From JAPKZH01 sp963715635 (GTDB taxonomy: Bacteria > Acidobacteriota > Aminicenantia > Aminicenantales > UBA4085), in the NCBI GenBank assembly GCA_963715635.1, contig OY970261.1, positions 2,232,001 to 2,296,000 of the forward strand: DNA of 64,000 nt, in the 5' to 3' direction. How positions within the stretch are numbered: position 1 is the first letter of the stretch; the number at the start of each line of letters is the position of its first letter. The translations under genes and the position numbers were made by a program. The notes beneath the pieces were generated by a model. The model was not told where the DNA came from and did not search any database. It was given only the letters and a program-made list of their open reading frames with translations. This document shows positions 50,402 through 60,879 of the stretch, one piece after another.

Positions 50402-50779
50402 GAATTCTGTTATTTCTCGCCTCTGTATTATTATACATTTTGAGCCGGCAAAAGTTCCCGAATATAGAGCGCGGCGTTGAGGGGGCTGGCTGGGTTAGGG
50501 GAGAATTGGGGGACCTGATGATCTTGTTTGAATAATAAGCATTTCGTTTTTTGGCGCGCTTGGTGAATGGCCGTTCATGCCCCGATTTTATCTCGCCCTA
50601 TAAAATAAGAGTTTCCTTTTCGGCTGTGTGATCCGACCCCGGTCATCGTACCATCTGAAAAGTGAAAATTCAAGGCAAGGCCTCTGTAGCTGGAGGTCGA
50701 TATCCCAAAGAACCGTTCGCCCGGACGAAGTTGTATTCTCGGCCCTAATTTTCTATCACCGCTCTGGCCTGCACTCCAT
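50402..50779. other. Intergenic, no recognised gene
   Basis: Upstream region of the ECF sigma gene. I see no clear ECF-type promoter. A polypyrimidine stretch and no conserved frame. Confidence 0.35.
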
Positions 50780-50974
50780 TCAATAATTTTTCAGCCCCGC
50801 CAGGCTCATCCTGGCATAATCGACTTCGGGCAGGCCGGGGTCGGCGTCCTTCCAGAGGTCGAGAAAACGTTCGAACTGCACTCTGGCCTTGTCCTTAAGC
50901 CCTTTTTGCTCGTAGAGCTTGCCGAGGCGGTAGTGATAGAGCGGGTGGATTAAGACGCGGGCGGGTTTGGTCAT
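50780..50974 (-). pseudogene. TPR/kinase C-terminal stub (longest copy)
   Basis: The 64-residue frame has one TPR-like helix pair (HPLYHYRLGKLYEQKGLKDK, ARVQFERFLDLWKDADPGLP) and the common end EVDYARMSLAGLKNY. Upstream is the end of rpoD, so the rest of the gene is gone; the open start may still be translated. Confidence 0.55.
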
Positions 50975-50996
50975 GGCCGGCGATCCGGAGACGAGG

Positions 50997-52625
<1,629 letters not shown>

Positions 52626-52702
52626 CGTGAGCTCCTAAAGAAAAGAATGGATTTGCCTCATCAATAATACCGTCCTCGTCCTCATTCCGCTACCCCGCCC
52701 CT

Positions 52703-53119
52703 TCATTTCAAGGCCAGGCTCTGCTTGATCAGGTCCTGTTTCTGGAAGAGAAGCGCCTGGACTTTGTCCCGGTCGCCTTTCTTTTCCTCGCGGGCCAGCT
52801 CGGCCTGGATCCTCTTCAGTTCGTTCTCTTTGCAGCTTTTCTGCAGGGCGCACAGACAGTCGAGGGCCTCCTCCGCGGTCGGAGGATTCCCTTTCTCGAG
52901 CAAGGCTTGGGAAAGCTGCCAAGAGAGAGAGGGGCCGATCTCCTTTTGCAACTCGTGGAAAATGAGGTCGTTGTCCTTTTTAAAATGATCCAATATTATC
53001 CTAAAAATCGGCTCGCTTTTCAAGCCCTTAAAATCCTCGTCCCGGACCTCGGCGAAGATATAAGGCCGGAGCTCCTCGCTCTCGATCAGGATCTGGAGGA
53101 GGCGCTTCTCAGCAATGAA
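52703..53119 (-). pseudogene. dnaG: DnaG primase C-terminal domain, truncated
   Basis: The frame reads AEKRLLQILIESEELRPYIF, DEDFKGLKSEPIFRIILDHF and ends in a helical Lys/Glu-rich tail (EKKGDRDKVQALLFQKQDLIKQSLALK): the DnaB-binding domain at the end of DnaG, in the expected place before rpoD. The zinc-finger and TOPRIM catalytic domains are absent. The frame continues upstream without stop into an IS91 transposase tail, so a chimeric protein could be made. An intact dnaG must exist elsewhere if the assembly is right. Confidence 0.8.
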
Positions 53120-53470
53120 CCTCAACTTCAGGTGGTCGATGATGCGGTCCACGGCGACATAATCCGTGATAAAGGCCACGACCTTCATCTGACCGCCGCA
53201 TTTGGGACAGACCATCGGGTCGAGCTCATAGACTTTGCGGATCATAGCCGCCCATCCCTTGGAAGGGACGGGCTTGAACTCCTCCTCGCTCATCCGCAGC
53301 GTCAGAGGAGAGACGGCCGCTTTCCGCACCTTCCCCCGGTGGGCGTTGGCGTACAGGCTAAGTACCGAACCATGACCTGGCCCTTGTCGGGGATGTGGGA
53401 GGTCACCCGGGCTTTCCAAAGAATTCTTGTGGTTTTGGAGAGTCGTCTTCTAGCAGAGTGAAGGACGAAG
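53120..53470 (-). pseudogene. IS91-like transposase C-terminal fragment
   Basis: WAAMIRKVYELDPMVCPKCG followed by GQMKVVAFITDYVAVDRIID is the second zinc motif and C-terminal domain of IS91-type transposases. Further upstream the related RVTSHIPDKGQVMVRYL segment is in another frame, joined to SLYANAHRGKVRKA by a one-base frameshift around 53355. The fragment is fused in frame to the dnaG tail. Confidence 0.8.
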
Positions 53471-53503
53471 CGAGCTGTCCCAGAGGATATTCCTCAGGCT
53501 TGA

Positions 53504-53797
53504 TTATGAGTTAGGCTTACTTTGCAAATTAGGGACTAGTCGAATTTCCACCGTCGTCAGTATTTTGTACTTCCCTTCTTCGTCAGGATGATTTTTGACG
53601 TACTCAGAAAGCCTAAGGCGCTGTTCTTGAGAACAGAAGGTTTCGATGAAAGAGCGCTCATACGCATTGAGAGCATAACGTCCACAGATTTCACAGTCAA
53701 ATTTGCAGCCTCCAGCCGTTTTTGTATCGTCAGGGTCCATGGAAAAAGGCCCGCTTGTAGCAGGGCCGCCACATAGAAGACAAGTATCATTTTCCAT
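53504..53797 (-). CDS. Small two-zinc-finger-like protein
   Basis: The 97-residue protein after GGGAGG has CLLCGGPA and CKFDCEICGRYALN cysteine pairs, which may bind one or two zinc ions, followed by a helix-rich region (FIETFCSQEQRLRLSEYVKN) and a beta end. It resembles small cysteine-rich proteins found beside restriction or phage genes but has no such neighbours. Function unknown. Confidence 0.6.
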   Translation of the reverse strand: MENDTCLLCGGPATSGPFSMDPDDTKTAGGCKFDCEICGRYALNAYERSFIETFCSQEQRLRLSEYVKNHPDEEGKYKILTTVEIRLVPNLQSKPNS

Positions 53798-54298
53798 TTG
53801 ATTACCTCCCCTTTGAGAATTTCCCCTCCCAGGATTCGTCTATCCTATCGAAGCGGTCAATTGTGTCAAGCGTCTTTTCGCAGCAAGGAAGCCATGCCCC
53901 TGGGCCTCTGGCTTCCCACGCGCTTCAATGATATAACTAGTTTGGGTTTTGTACAGTGAATAAGAATTTTTTTTATTGCACTTACGACTTTTTCGCCCAT
54001 AAAGCTCGGAATCGATACCTCCCTATTCATCCCGGCCACTAATCGATATTAAGAACACAAAAATGGCCGCGACGCAGACCGTCTGGATCACCGTTGCGGA
54101 CGACTCGGAAATTGACAGGAAAACGATAAACCTCCGATTCCGATGAATCCAGCGACCTCTCAGCAATCAAGATACTCCGCGCGCTCTCTAGCCGGTCTTC
54201 AAGCAACAACCTTTCCAAAAAAGCTAAGACGAGAACAAAAACTTTAAACATAGGTTTAAATCTATTTGGATGGTAGATATTAAATTAAAAACATTTTA
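53798..54298. other. Intergenic, AT-rich; no supported gene
   Basis: A 70-residue minus-strand frame (54039-54251) has no ribosome site or family resemblance. GC falls sharply toward 54.3 kb, marking the start of an AT-rich island. Confidence 0.4.
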
Positions 54299-54326
54299 TT
54301 GACATTTTTTAATGGAATAAAATAAT
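54299..54326 (+). promoter_or_regulatory. Promoter of the AT-rich orphan gene
   Basis: TTGACA (54299-54304) and AATAAT (54321-54326) are 16 bases apart, about 40 bases before the ATG at 54363. Confidence 0.5.
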
Positions 54327-54362
54327 CTTAAAATTAAGCAACCGAAAAAGAGAGACAAAATT

Positions 54363-54587
54363 ATGTGTAAAGAGCAAGAAGCAAAAGAAATCTTCCAAAA
54401 TTTAAAACTATACGCCCAAGAATACAAGGCTAAGTTCTTTTGCATTATTACGTATCCAATTGAAAATCAATTAAAAACCCACGAAAAATATTTATCTTGT
54501 GACAGTGGAAATGCGAAAGAACTTATTAATAAATATTTATTTTACAATAAAAATTCAAGAGCGTGGAAGAAAACTGATAAAAAATAA
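54363..54587 (+). CDS. AT-rich orphan protein, 74 residues
   Basis: The product MCKEQEAKEIFQNLKLYAQE ... FFCIITYPIENQLKTHEKYL ends in a basic tail. Its GC content (about 30%) is far below that of its neighbours, and a good promoter precedes it. No domain is recognised. It is likely foreign DNA of recent arrival. Confidence 0.5.
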   Translation: MCKEQEAKEIFQNLKLYAQEYKAKFFCIITYPIENQLKTHEKYLSCDSGNAKELINKYLFYNKNSRAWKKTDKK

Positions 54588-54710
54588 ACGGTTAAAGCGC
54601 CAACGTATATTTGATTTGGCAGTTTGGCGGCCTTGAAAAACCTGTGACTTTTTTGGCCAATATCGAAATAGACCTGGAAAGTGTCCCCGTATTTGCCGTA
54701 TTTTTTTTGA

Positions 54711-55178
54711 TTACTTATCTGCCTTCACTTGGCCTGCCGGTTCCTGCCTCGTTTCTTCTTCTTTCTTTTTCATTGTTGCCTTGCCTTCTTCGGGGGATTC
54801 CGTCGTTTTCTGGCTTTTGCCGCCTTCCGGTGCTTTCGGAGGGGCTGCTTTCATTTCCGCCTTTATCTTTTTTCCCTTGCCCTCTTCGGGGGCTTTCTTA
54901 GGCTTCTCGCCTTTACCGCCTTCTTGTTTTTTCTGGGGGGCTGCTGCCCTTTCCGCCTTTATCTTCGCCATTTCTTCCATTCTCTTTTCATTGTCGGCAA
55001 TCAGCCTCAGCCTTTTATTCACGGCCCTGATATTTGCCTGGAATTTTCTAACGAGAGTATCTTTGTCGGCCTTGGGAGATTTGATCCCCTTTCCAGACAG
55101 GAAAGACAGCCGATCTTGCAGTTTTAGTTCGAAATATGCCTTTTGCTGCATTAGCATCTGCTTCCGCTTTAATCCCAT
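54711..55178 (-). CDS. Lysine-rich coiled-coil protein with a degenerate repeat tail
   Basis: After GAGGAGG the 155-residue protein has a helical N-terminal part (MGLKRKQMLMQQKAYFELKLQDRLSFLSGKG and a second helix, FQANIRAVNKRLRLIADNEKRMEEMAKIKAER) and a low-complexity tail of Lys/Pro/Glu/Gly units, such as KKAPEEGKGKK, PKAPEGGKSQK and ESPEEGKATMKK. It may bind nucleic acid or be disordered; no domain is recognised. Confidence 0.6.
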   Translation of the reverse strand: MGLKRKQMLMQQKAYFELKLQDRLSFLSGKGIKSPKADKDTLVRKFQANIRAVNKRLRLIADNEKRMEEMAKIKAERAAAPQKKQEGGKGEKPKKAPEEGKGKKIKAEMKAAPPKAPEGGKSQKTTESPEEGKATMKKKEEETRQEPAGQVKADK

Positions 55179-55479
55179 TTCTTCCTCCTCTCCGATTTAG
55201 TTATTTTTCTCCGGCAGATCATAGATTATGCAGAGCTTTCAATTCCCTGCCGGCAGATAGTTGCCGAAGGTATGTATATCAGGGTTTTCGCCAAAAAGCC
55301 ATCGCATTTATGGCGGCCCACCGGTTGACATCGGTCCGCTGCCGGAGATATATTCAATTCGCAATGGGCGGCATGAATTCCTAACACAATGGGAGAGGAA
55401 GCCGGGCAGCGTTTAAAAGCAATTTCTTATCCGCAAAGGGAGGAAAAAACACGGGATTTAAGGATCTTTTAAAACCAAA
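55179..55479. other. Intergenic upstream of the split methyltransferase
   Basis: No gene. AAGGA at 55460-55464 could be the ribosome site of the methyltransferase start at 55480. Confidence 0.35.
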
Positions 55480-55504
55480 ATGGAAAATGACAAAATGAAT
55501 ATAG

Positions 55505-57109
55505 CCCTAAATTGCCGATAGGAAAATCTATTGAACGATACAGACTCCTGGTATAAGGTGTTTTTGGTCTAAAAACAGACTCACCCTGGGGGTGAGACCT
55601 TAACCAGGAGGGCGAGAGTATGATACAGCAAGGCATCCTGCCATTCAAGATTGAACTGACTGACGAGCTGATAACGCCGCGAAGCGGTCTGGCTCTGTTT
55701 GCCGAAGTCATCCATGCCTTCAAGGTAAAAAGGAAGGTCGAGGCGTATTTTCCCAAGCCCGGCTCGAACCGGGGCTATGAAGCGTGGTCCTATATTGAGC
55801 CGCTGTTATTGATGATGGAAGGCGGCGGCCAGCATATCGAAGATCTCCGCGAGATTCGGGAGGACAGAACGCTGCGGCTTCTAATCGGGCTTGAGCGGAT
55901 GCCGTCGCTGTCAACGTATGGGGACTGGTTGGCCAGAGCGGGAGCAAATGGCGGAATCAAGGCGATGAGGAAGGTCGGGGAAGAGACGGCGGAGACGATC
56001 TGGAAACGAACAGCGAGGCCGGAGTATACGCTGGATGTGGACGCGACAGTGATCGAAGCGGAGAAGAAGGAGGCGGAGTGGACGTATAAGAAAGTTAAAG
56101 GGTATCAGCCGATCTTGGGGTACTTGGCGGAAAACGGGGTGTGTTTGACCCATGAGTTTCGGGAAGGGAACGTCACGGCCCAGAGCGACGCCTTGAAGTT
56201 TCTGAAGCGTTGTCTTCGGCTCTGTCCTAAGATTAAACGCCTTCGTTCTGATAGCGCCTTCTATCAGGCGCCTGTCATCAATGAGTGTGAAAAAAACGAC
56301 CTGGGCTTCACGATCACGGCCGACCAAGATGCTGGCGTGAAAGGAGTTATCCCGACTGTTCGGGACTGGAAGCCGCTCTTGGATGAGGACGGAAAAAAGA
56401 CAGACCGGGAGATTGGAACGGGGATTCATATGATGACCAAGGCCAAAGAACCTTTCCGGTTGGTCGTCCAGCGCTGGCGCGAACCTCAGCTCCGGCTCTA
56501 TGAGCCGAACGGCTATCGTTACTATGTGATCGCCACCAACAGGGACGATCTGTCCCCGGAAGGAGTGGTCTGGTTCCATAACCAAAGAGGCCAAGTCGAG
56601 AACCTCATCAAGGAACTGAAGATCGGGTTTGGCATGGAGCAAATGACCAGCGGCGACTTTGCGGCCAATGCCCTGTGGTTTTCGATCGGAGTCCTGGCGT
56701 ATAACCTGACTCAGGCCCAGAAGCTCCTGTTTATGGATCCGGAGTGGAGGCCCAAGACGATGGCCACGCTGCGCTGGCAGCTCCTGGAGACCGCCGGCCG
56801 TTTAGTTCGTCATGGCCGGTGCCTTGTCTTACGGATCGCAGCGTCCTGGGAAAAACTCCGGGTGTTTCTTCAGATCCGGGAACGCTGCGCGGCGTTTTCC
56901 TAACTGCGGGCAATCCGTTTTTATTCGGATAAAATCAAAGCGACGATTATCAGGGAGAAGCTCTCCTAAAATGCCCGCCTTTCGCCAACACCAAGTCAAA
57001 TCGCGAACAGCAGCGTTTCCGTTTTGAAGATTTTAGCCTTTCATCACCTTCCGGAGGTTTCCCTTGAAGCAATTCCTTTTCCCAAAATTATCCTATCGGC
57101 AATTTCGGG
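55505..57109 (+). mobile_element. IS1380-family insertion sequence, copy 2 (1605 bp, intact)
   Basis: Same 18-bp ends as copy 1 (CCCTAAATTGCCGATAGG at the left). The 5-bp target duplication TATAG lies at 55500-55504 and 57110-57114. I see no base differences from copy 1. It landed in the first codons of a methyltransferase gene, with the same transcriptional direction. Confidence 0.96.
55620..56903 (+). CDS. IS1380-type DDE transposase, copy 2
   Basis: Identical in translation to the transposase at 20465-21748 (427 residues), with the same AGGAGG and leader hairpin. Confidence 0.93.
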   Translation: MIQQGILPFKIELTDELITPRSGLALFAEVIHAFKVKRKVEAYFPKPGSNRGYEAWSYIEPLLLMMEGGGQHIEDLREIREDRTLRLLIGLERMPSLSTYGDWLARAGANGGIKAMRKVGEETAETIWKRTARPEYTLDVDATVIEAEKKEAEWTYKKVKGYQPILGYLAENGVCLTHEFREGNVTAQSDALKFLKRCLRLCPKIKRLRSDSAFYQAPVINECEKNDLGFTITADQDAGVKGVIPTVRDWKPLLDEDGKKTDREIGTGIHMMTKAKEPFRLVVQRWREPQLRLYEPNGYRYYVIATNRDDLSPEGVVWFHNQRGQVENLIKELKIGFGMEQMTSGDFAANALWFSIGVLAYNLTQAQKLLFMDPEWRPKTMATLRWQLLETAGRLVRHGRCLVLRIAASWEKLRVFLQIRERCAAFS

Positions 57110-57950
57110 TATAGAGCCTTTATTGACAATTCGAAATTTAAAAACGTCTCCAGCTGATATCATCGATCAATTGACTAATGTGAATGAAAATGAATTGTAC
57201 CGATCCGCCCTGAGAATTCAAAATGATTTGAATATTGCCGAAAATGTACGGTATCTGAGCGGCAATCGAAAATGGACTGCGGCCAAGACCGTTCTTGATT
57301 TGGGCTGCGGCCCAGGCGATCTTGTCGCCCATCTAAGCGGATGTTTCGCCGACAAATTCTATGCCGGCGTCGACTTGAATGAGAGTTTCATAACAATGGC
57401 CAAGGGACAGACGAAAACGTCCGCAAATTGTGTTTTTTATCAAGCCGACCTTTACGAGTTCGCCCAAGGGCGGTACGATTTTGTTATCCTTCGAGCTGTG
57501 CTTCAGCATTTGAATGACCCCGATCGTTTCATGAAACACCTGCCAGCACTCCTGAACGATGGTGCCGCCGTACTTTTTCTCGAAACAACGAGAGAAAATT
57601 TCGTTGTTGCCGATCCGCCCATAACAACGTTCAACGAATTCTACTGCCGGCTTGAAGCGATTCAAAAGGAGCATACCGGCAGCCGAGATTGTATTGCAGA
57701 GCTGGAAGGTCAATTGGGAAAATATGATTTTAAACTGCTTGAGATGGATAACCCGATGATCCCCGTCACAAACGCCGAAGATCGGGTCAAGGCAGTCCAA
57801 TACTTGATTCTAGGCTGCGCGATTGCTAAGAAAATGATGTCGATGCCAATTGAGTTTGAAGACTTATTCGCGGATTTGATCCGTTGGCATGAGGTAAAGG
57901 ATTCTCGTTTGAGCCTCAAATCGCGGCGGATGTTGATCGAGAGTGTTTAG

Positions 57951-58146
57951 GCGGCACAGCAATTCCCTAGACTGACTGCGACGATTATAAGTAAGCGCTT
58001 TTGAGCACCCACAGAAAGAAGTTTATCATTGCTTCGCGCTACGGCAGCCGGTTACCTCAGACGTTGGGCGGACATGGCATCATGTTTCTCCTCACAGGTT
58101 TCAAGGATCAAAACTTGCTATCCTCAGACGCGGCCTCTGTGGGCCG
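57951..58146. other. Intergenic between two convergent methyltransferase genes
   Basis: No terminator-like hairpin or conserved frame is visible. Confidence 0.35.
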
Positions 58147-58716
58147 TTATTTTAAGGACACCACCGCCCATCTGTCCGCGAACCAGGAGAAACCATCACC
58201 CCTTCGCTCGACTCTGAACTCTTCAAGGATTTTCTCCCACTCCGCTTGGCCCATATAACCCCAAGGACCTTTGGCCGCGCTAAGGTACGCCCGCCCACGT
58301 GGCTTGAGGATTCGCCGCATTCCGTTCACGGCTGACTCGTGGCATTGCGGGGCCATGGAACACAATAACCCGTGGGCAAGAATGAAGTCAACCACACCGT
58401 CTTTGATGAAGCTCAGGTCAGAGGCAGATGAAACGTGCGTATCGATGTTGCGATAACCTCGCTTATCCGCCTTTTTTTCTACTACCTGGATCGCCTTTTC
58501 ATCCGAATCGACGGCATAGACCTTTCCTTCAGGACCAACGAGGTCAGCCAGGGCGAGGGTGTAAAAACCGGGGCCACAACCCAGGTCAGCAACCACCTGA
58601 CCGTTGGTGACGTAGGGTCGAATTAATTTCTGAGGGCGCTCAAACAGCCTTCTGAATGGATTATCATGGGCAAAGACGGGGAAATGCTTGTCTCGTTTCT
58701 CTCCGCTCGTAGCCAT
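58147..58716 (-). CDS. SAM-dependent class I methyltransferase
   Basis: Start MATSGEKRDKHFPVF at 58716 follows GGAGG by eight bases; the longer open frame overlaps the symporter and reads as its shadow. The 189 residues carry motif I VVADLGCGPGFYTLALA, YAVDSDEKAIQVVEKK and VDFILAHGLLCSM. The substrate is unknown. It lies downstream of the sodium symporter gene on the same strand, 26 bases away. Confidence 0.85.
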   Translation of the reverse strand: MATSGEKRDKHFPVFAHDNPFRRLFERPQKLIRPYVTNGQVVADLGCGPGFYTLALADLVGPEGKVYAVDSDEKAIQVVEKKADKRGYRNIDTHVSSASDLSFIKDGVVDFILAHGLLCSMAPQCHESAVNGMRRILKPRGRAYLSAAKGPWGYMGQAEWEKILEEFRVERRGDGFSWFADRWAVVSLK

Positions 58717-58742
58717 TTCCTGAACCTCCTTCTCCCGATCGC

Positions 58743-60497
58743 TCATCCCGTGAAATAGAGGTAAGCAGCGATAATGCACGCCAGGACAACGGCCGAGGCC
58801 AGCACGTCGCGCCAATTCCAGCTCAAGCGCGTGCGCCGACGATCCTCCTCGGTCATCGTGCCGAAGGTCAGACTCTTGATCTTTTCGTAATCCGGCTCGC
58901 GGGTCATGTAGCTGACTACGATCATGACGATGATGCTGACGATGAAGATGATTAGGCTGTAATACTGGAAAAAAATGTGATTGACGATCCAGAAAAAGGA
59001 GCCCTCGGCGTAAGAGAACCCGCCGATGAGCTTGACCGGCGTGTCGACGGCCAGGCGGAAGAGCCCGAGGGAAAAACCCGTGATGAGGGCCGCCAGGCAC
59101 CCCTTGGCATTCAGCCTCTTCATGAAGACGCCGAAAAAGAAAACGACGAAGATAGGCGGGGCGAGGTACGATTGGACGCCCTGGAGATAGTCGTAGAGGC
59201 CTTTCCCGCCCCTGATCACGGGGATCCAGAGGAGCCCGATGAGGACCATAACACCCGTCGCCACCCGACCGATATGAACGAGCCGGTCCTGCGACACCTT
59301 CGGCCGCAGTCGCGAATAGAAATCCATGGTGAACAGGGTCGAGGAAGCGTTGAAGGCGCCGGCGAGCGAGCTCATGAGGGCGGCCAGGAGGCCTGCCACC
59401 ACGATCCCCCGCACGCCGACGGGGAGGACATAAGCCACGAGGAGCGGGAACGCTTTCTGGGCGTTAGCCCTGACGATCTCGCCCCCCGCGCCGAAGAGCT
59501 CCTGCCGGAGCACCGGGAGCCGGCCGCTCTTGGCCAGGGCGAAGGCGATGATCCCGGGGATAATGAAGAGGAAGACGGGCAGGAGCTTGAAGGCCGACGC
59601 GGCGATAGAGCCCCGGCGGGCCTGGCGCTCGTTCGGGGCCCCGAGCACGCGCTGGACGATGTACTGGTCCGTACACCAATACCACAGACCGATAATCGGC
59701 GCGCAGAAGAGCATGCCGATCCAAGGATAGTTGTCGTTGAAATACCAAGCCATCCGGCCGACTTCCTTGACCGGGGCCCAGGTTCCCTGGATCCCCGCGG
59801 GGACCAGGGGCTTCCACAGGTTGAACATCTCCGAGCCCGCGATGTGCCGCAGCTCGCCCCAGCCGCCGAGCGCCTTCAAACCGAAGAAGGTCACCAAGGC
59901 CGATCCGATGATGAAGATGAATGTCTGGATAGCTTCCGTGTAGGCGACCGCCTTCAGCCCACCCATGACCGTGTATAGCCCCGTGATGACGACGACCAGG
60001 ACGGAGCCGATCCAGAAGCTGTCGAGACCCATGAAACGAACCTCCGGCAGGAGGACGCTGAAGACGACCCCGCCCGCGAAAATTCCGACGGCCATCTTGG
60101 TCAGGACATAGGCGACAAGCGAGATCAAGGAAAGAACCGTCCGGGCGGTCGGGGAGAACCGTCTCTCCAGGAACTCCGGCATGGTGAAGACCATCGACCG
60201 CGCGTAGAACGGCACCATGACCCAGCCGAGCACGAGGAGACACCAGGCGTGCAGCTCGTAATGGGCCATGGCGACGCCGTCGGTCGCGCCGGTTCCGGCC
60301 AGCCCGACCAGGTGTTCCGCCCCGATGTTCGAAGCAAAAATGGAAGCGCCGATGATGAGCCAGCCTAGGTTGCGCCCTGCCAAGAAGTAGTCCGTCGAGG
60401 TCCTCTGTTTCTGGCGCATGACCCACCAGGCCAGGCCGAGGATGATCCCGAAGTAGGCGACGATGATGATCCAATCAATGGGTTTTATGACAGCCAT
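58743..60497 (-). CDS. Sodium:solute symporter (SSS family)
   Basis: This 584-residue transporter has about 14 hydrophobic helices, with the SSS features DYFLAGRNLGWLIIGASIFASNIGAEHLVGLAGTG (sodium/solute-site helix), GGLKAVAYTEAIQ and WYWCTDQYIVQRVLGAPNERQARRGSIAASAFK, plus LMSSLAGAFNASSTLFTMDFY. It resembles sugar symporters of the SGLT/vSGLT group; the solute is uncertain. Confidence 0.92.
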   Translation of the reverse strand: MAVIKPIDWIIIVAYFGIILGLAWWVMRQKQRTSTDYFLAGRNLGWLIIGASIFASNIGAEHLVGLAGTGATDGVAMAHYELHAWCLLVLGWVMVPFYARSMVFTMPEFLERRFSPTARTVLSLISLVAYVLTKMAVGIFAGGVVFSVLLPEVRFMGLDSFWIGSVLVVVITGLYTVMGGLKAVAYTEAIQTFIFIIGSALVTFFGLKALGGWGELRHIAGSEMFNLWKPLVPAGIQGTWAPVKEVGRMAWYFNDNYPWIGMLFCAPIIGLWYWCTDQYIVQRVLGAPNERQARRGSIAASAFKLLPVFLFIIPGIIAFALAKSGRLPVLRQELFGAGGEIVRANAQKAFPLLVAYVLPVGVRGIVVAGLLAALMSSLAGAFNASSTLFTMDFYSRLRPKVSQDRLVHIGRVATGVMVLIGLLWIPVIRGGKGLYDYLQGVQSYLAPPIFVVFFFGVFMKRLNAKGCLAALITGFSLGLFRLAVDTPVKLIGGFSYAEGSFFWIVNHIFFQYYSLIIFIVSIIVMIVVSYMTREPDYEKIKSLTFGTMTEEDRRRTRLSWNWRDVLASAVVLACIIAAYLYFTG

Positions 60498-60879
60498 ATC
60501 TTCTCCTTCCCAGTCCGCAGTCGGGCTCGATTTTACTTCACCTCTCAGAGGCGGGGATGACCTCTTTCGCGCCGCTCAATCGTCATCGTCGTCTTCGGGC
60601 GCCACGGTCACGGGTGGACAAGAAGTTCGTTTCTCGCTGCACTTCCAGAATGAGCATTCAGCCGCCGATTTTCCCTCGTCCCATGGTCATGGATGATAAA
60701 TCACAGCGTGAACGGATGTCAAATCGAACTGGGAAAACCGGGAAGCGAACCAGGCAGCGCCCATAATCAGGGCAGCGTTTTGCGCCGTCTTGACAACGAA
60801 CCCGCTCGCGGATATAACATTCTTCCTTAATGAAAGGCCGGAATCCTAAGCGCGATAAACGTGAAATCATAAAACCGAC
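60498..60879. other. Intergenic, divergent promoter region
   Basis: Separates the symporter (minus) and cstA (plus). I see no palindromic operator of note or conserved frame. The upstream AT content is modest. Confidence 0.35.

Larger units (their letters stand above)
55480..57950 (+). pseudogene. SAM-dependent methyltransferase gene split by IS1380 near its start
   Basis: The first codons (ATG 55480 or 55495: MENDKMNI) and the rest (EPLLTIRNLKTSPADIIDQL from 57115) are one frame once the 1605-bp IS and one TATAG copy are removed. The body has the class I motif TVLDLGCGPGDLVAHLSG and YAGVDLNESFITMAKGQ. Downstream of the IS the frame is open leftward into the IS end and could be translated from TTG 57024 as 308 residues with 30 IS-encoded residues first. 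Function beyond methylation is unknown. Confidence 0.85.

Noticed and set aside
54039..54251. 70-residue minus-strand frame
   Set aside because: No ribosome site, no conserved pattern, and position in AT-changing sequence; treated as non-coding.
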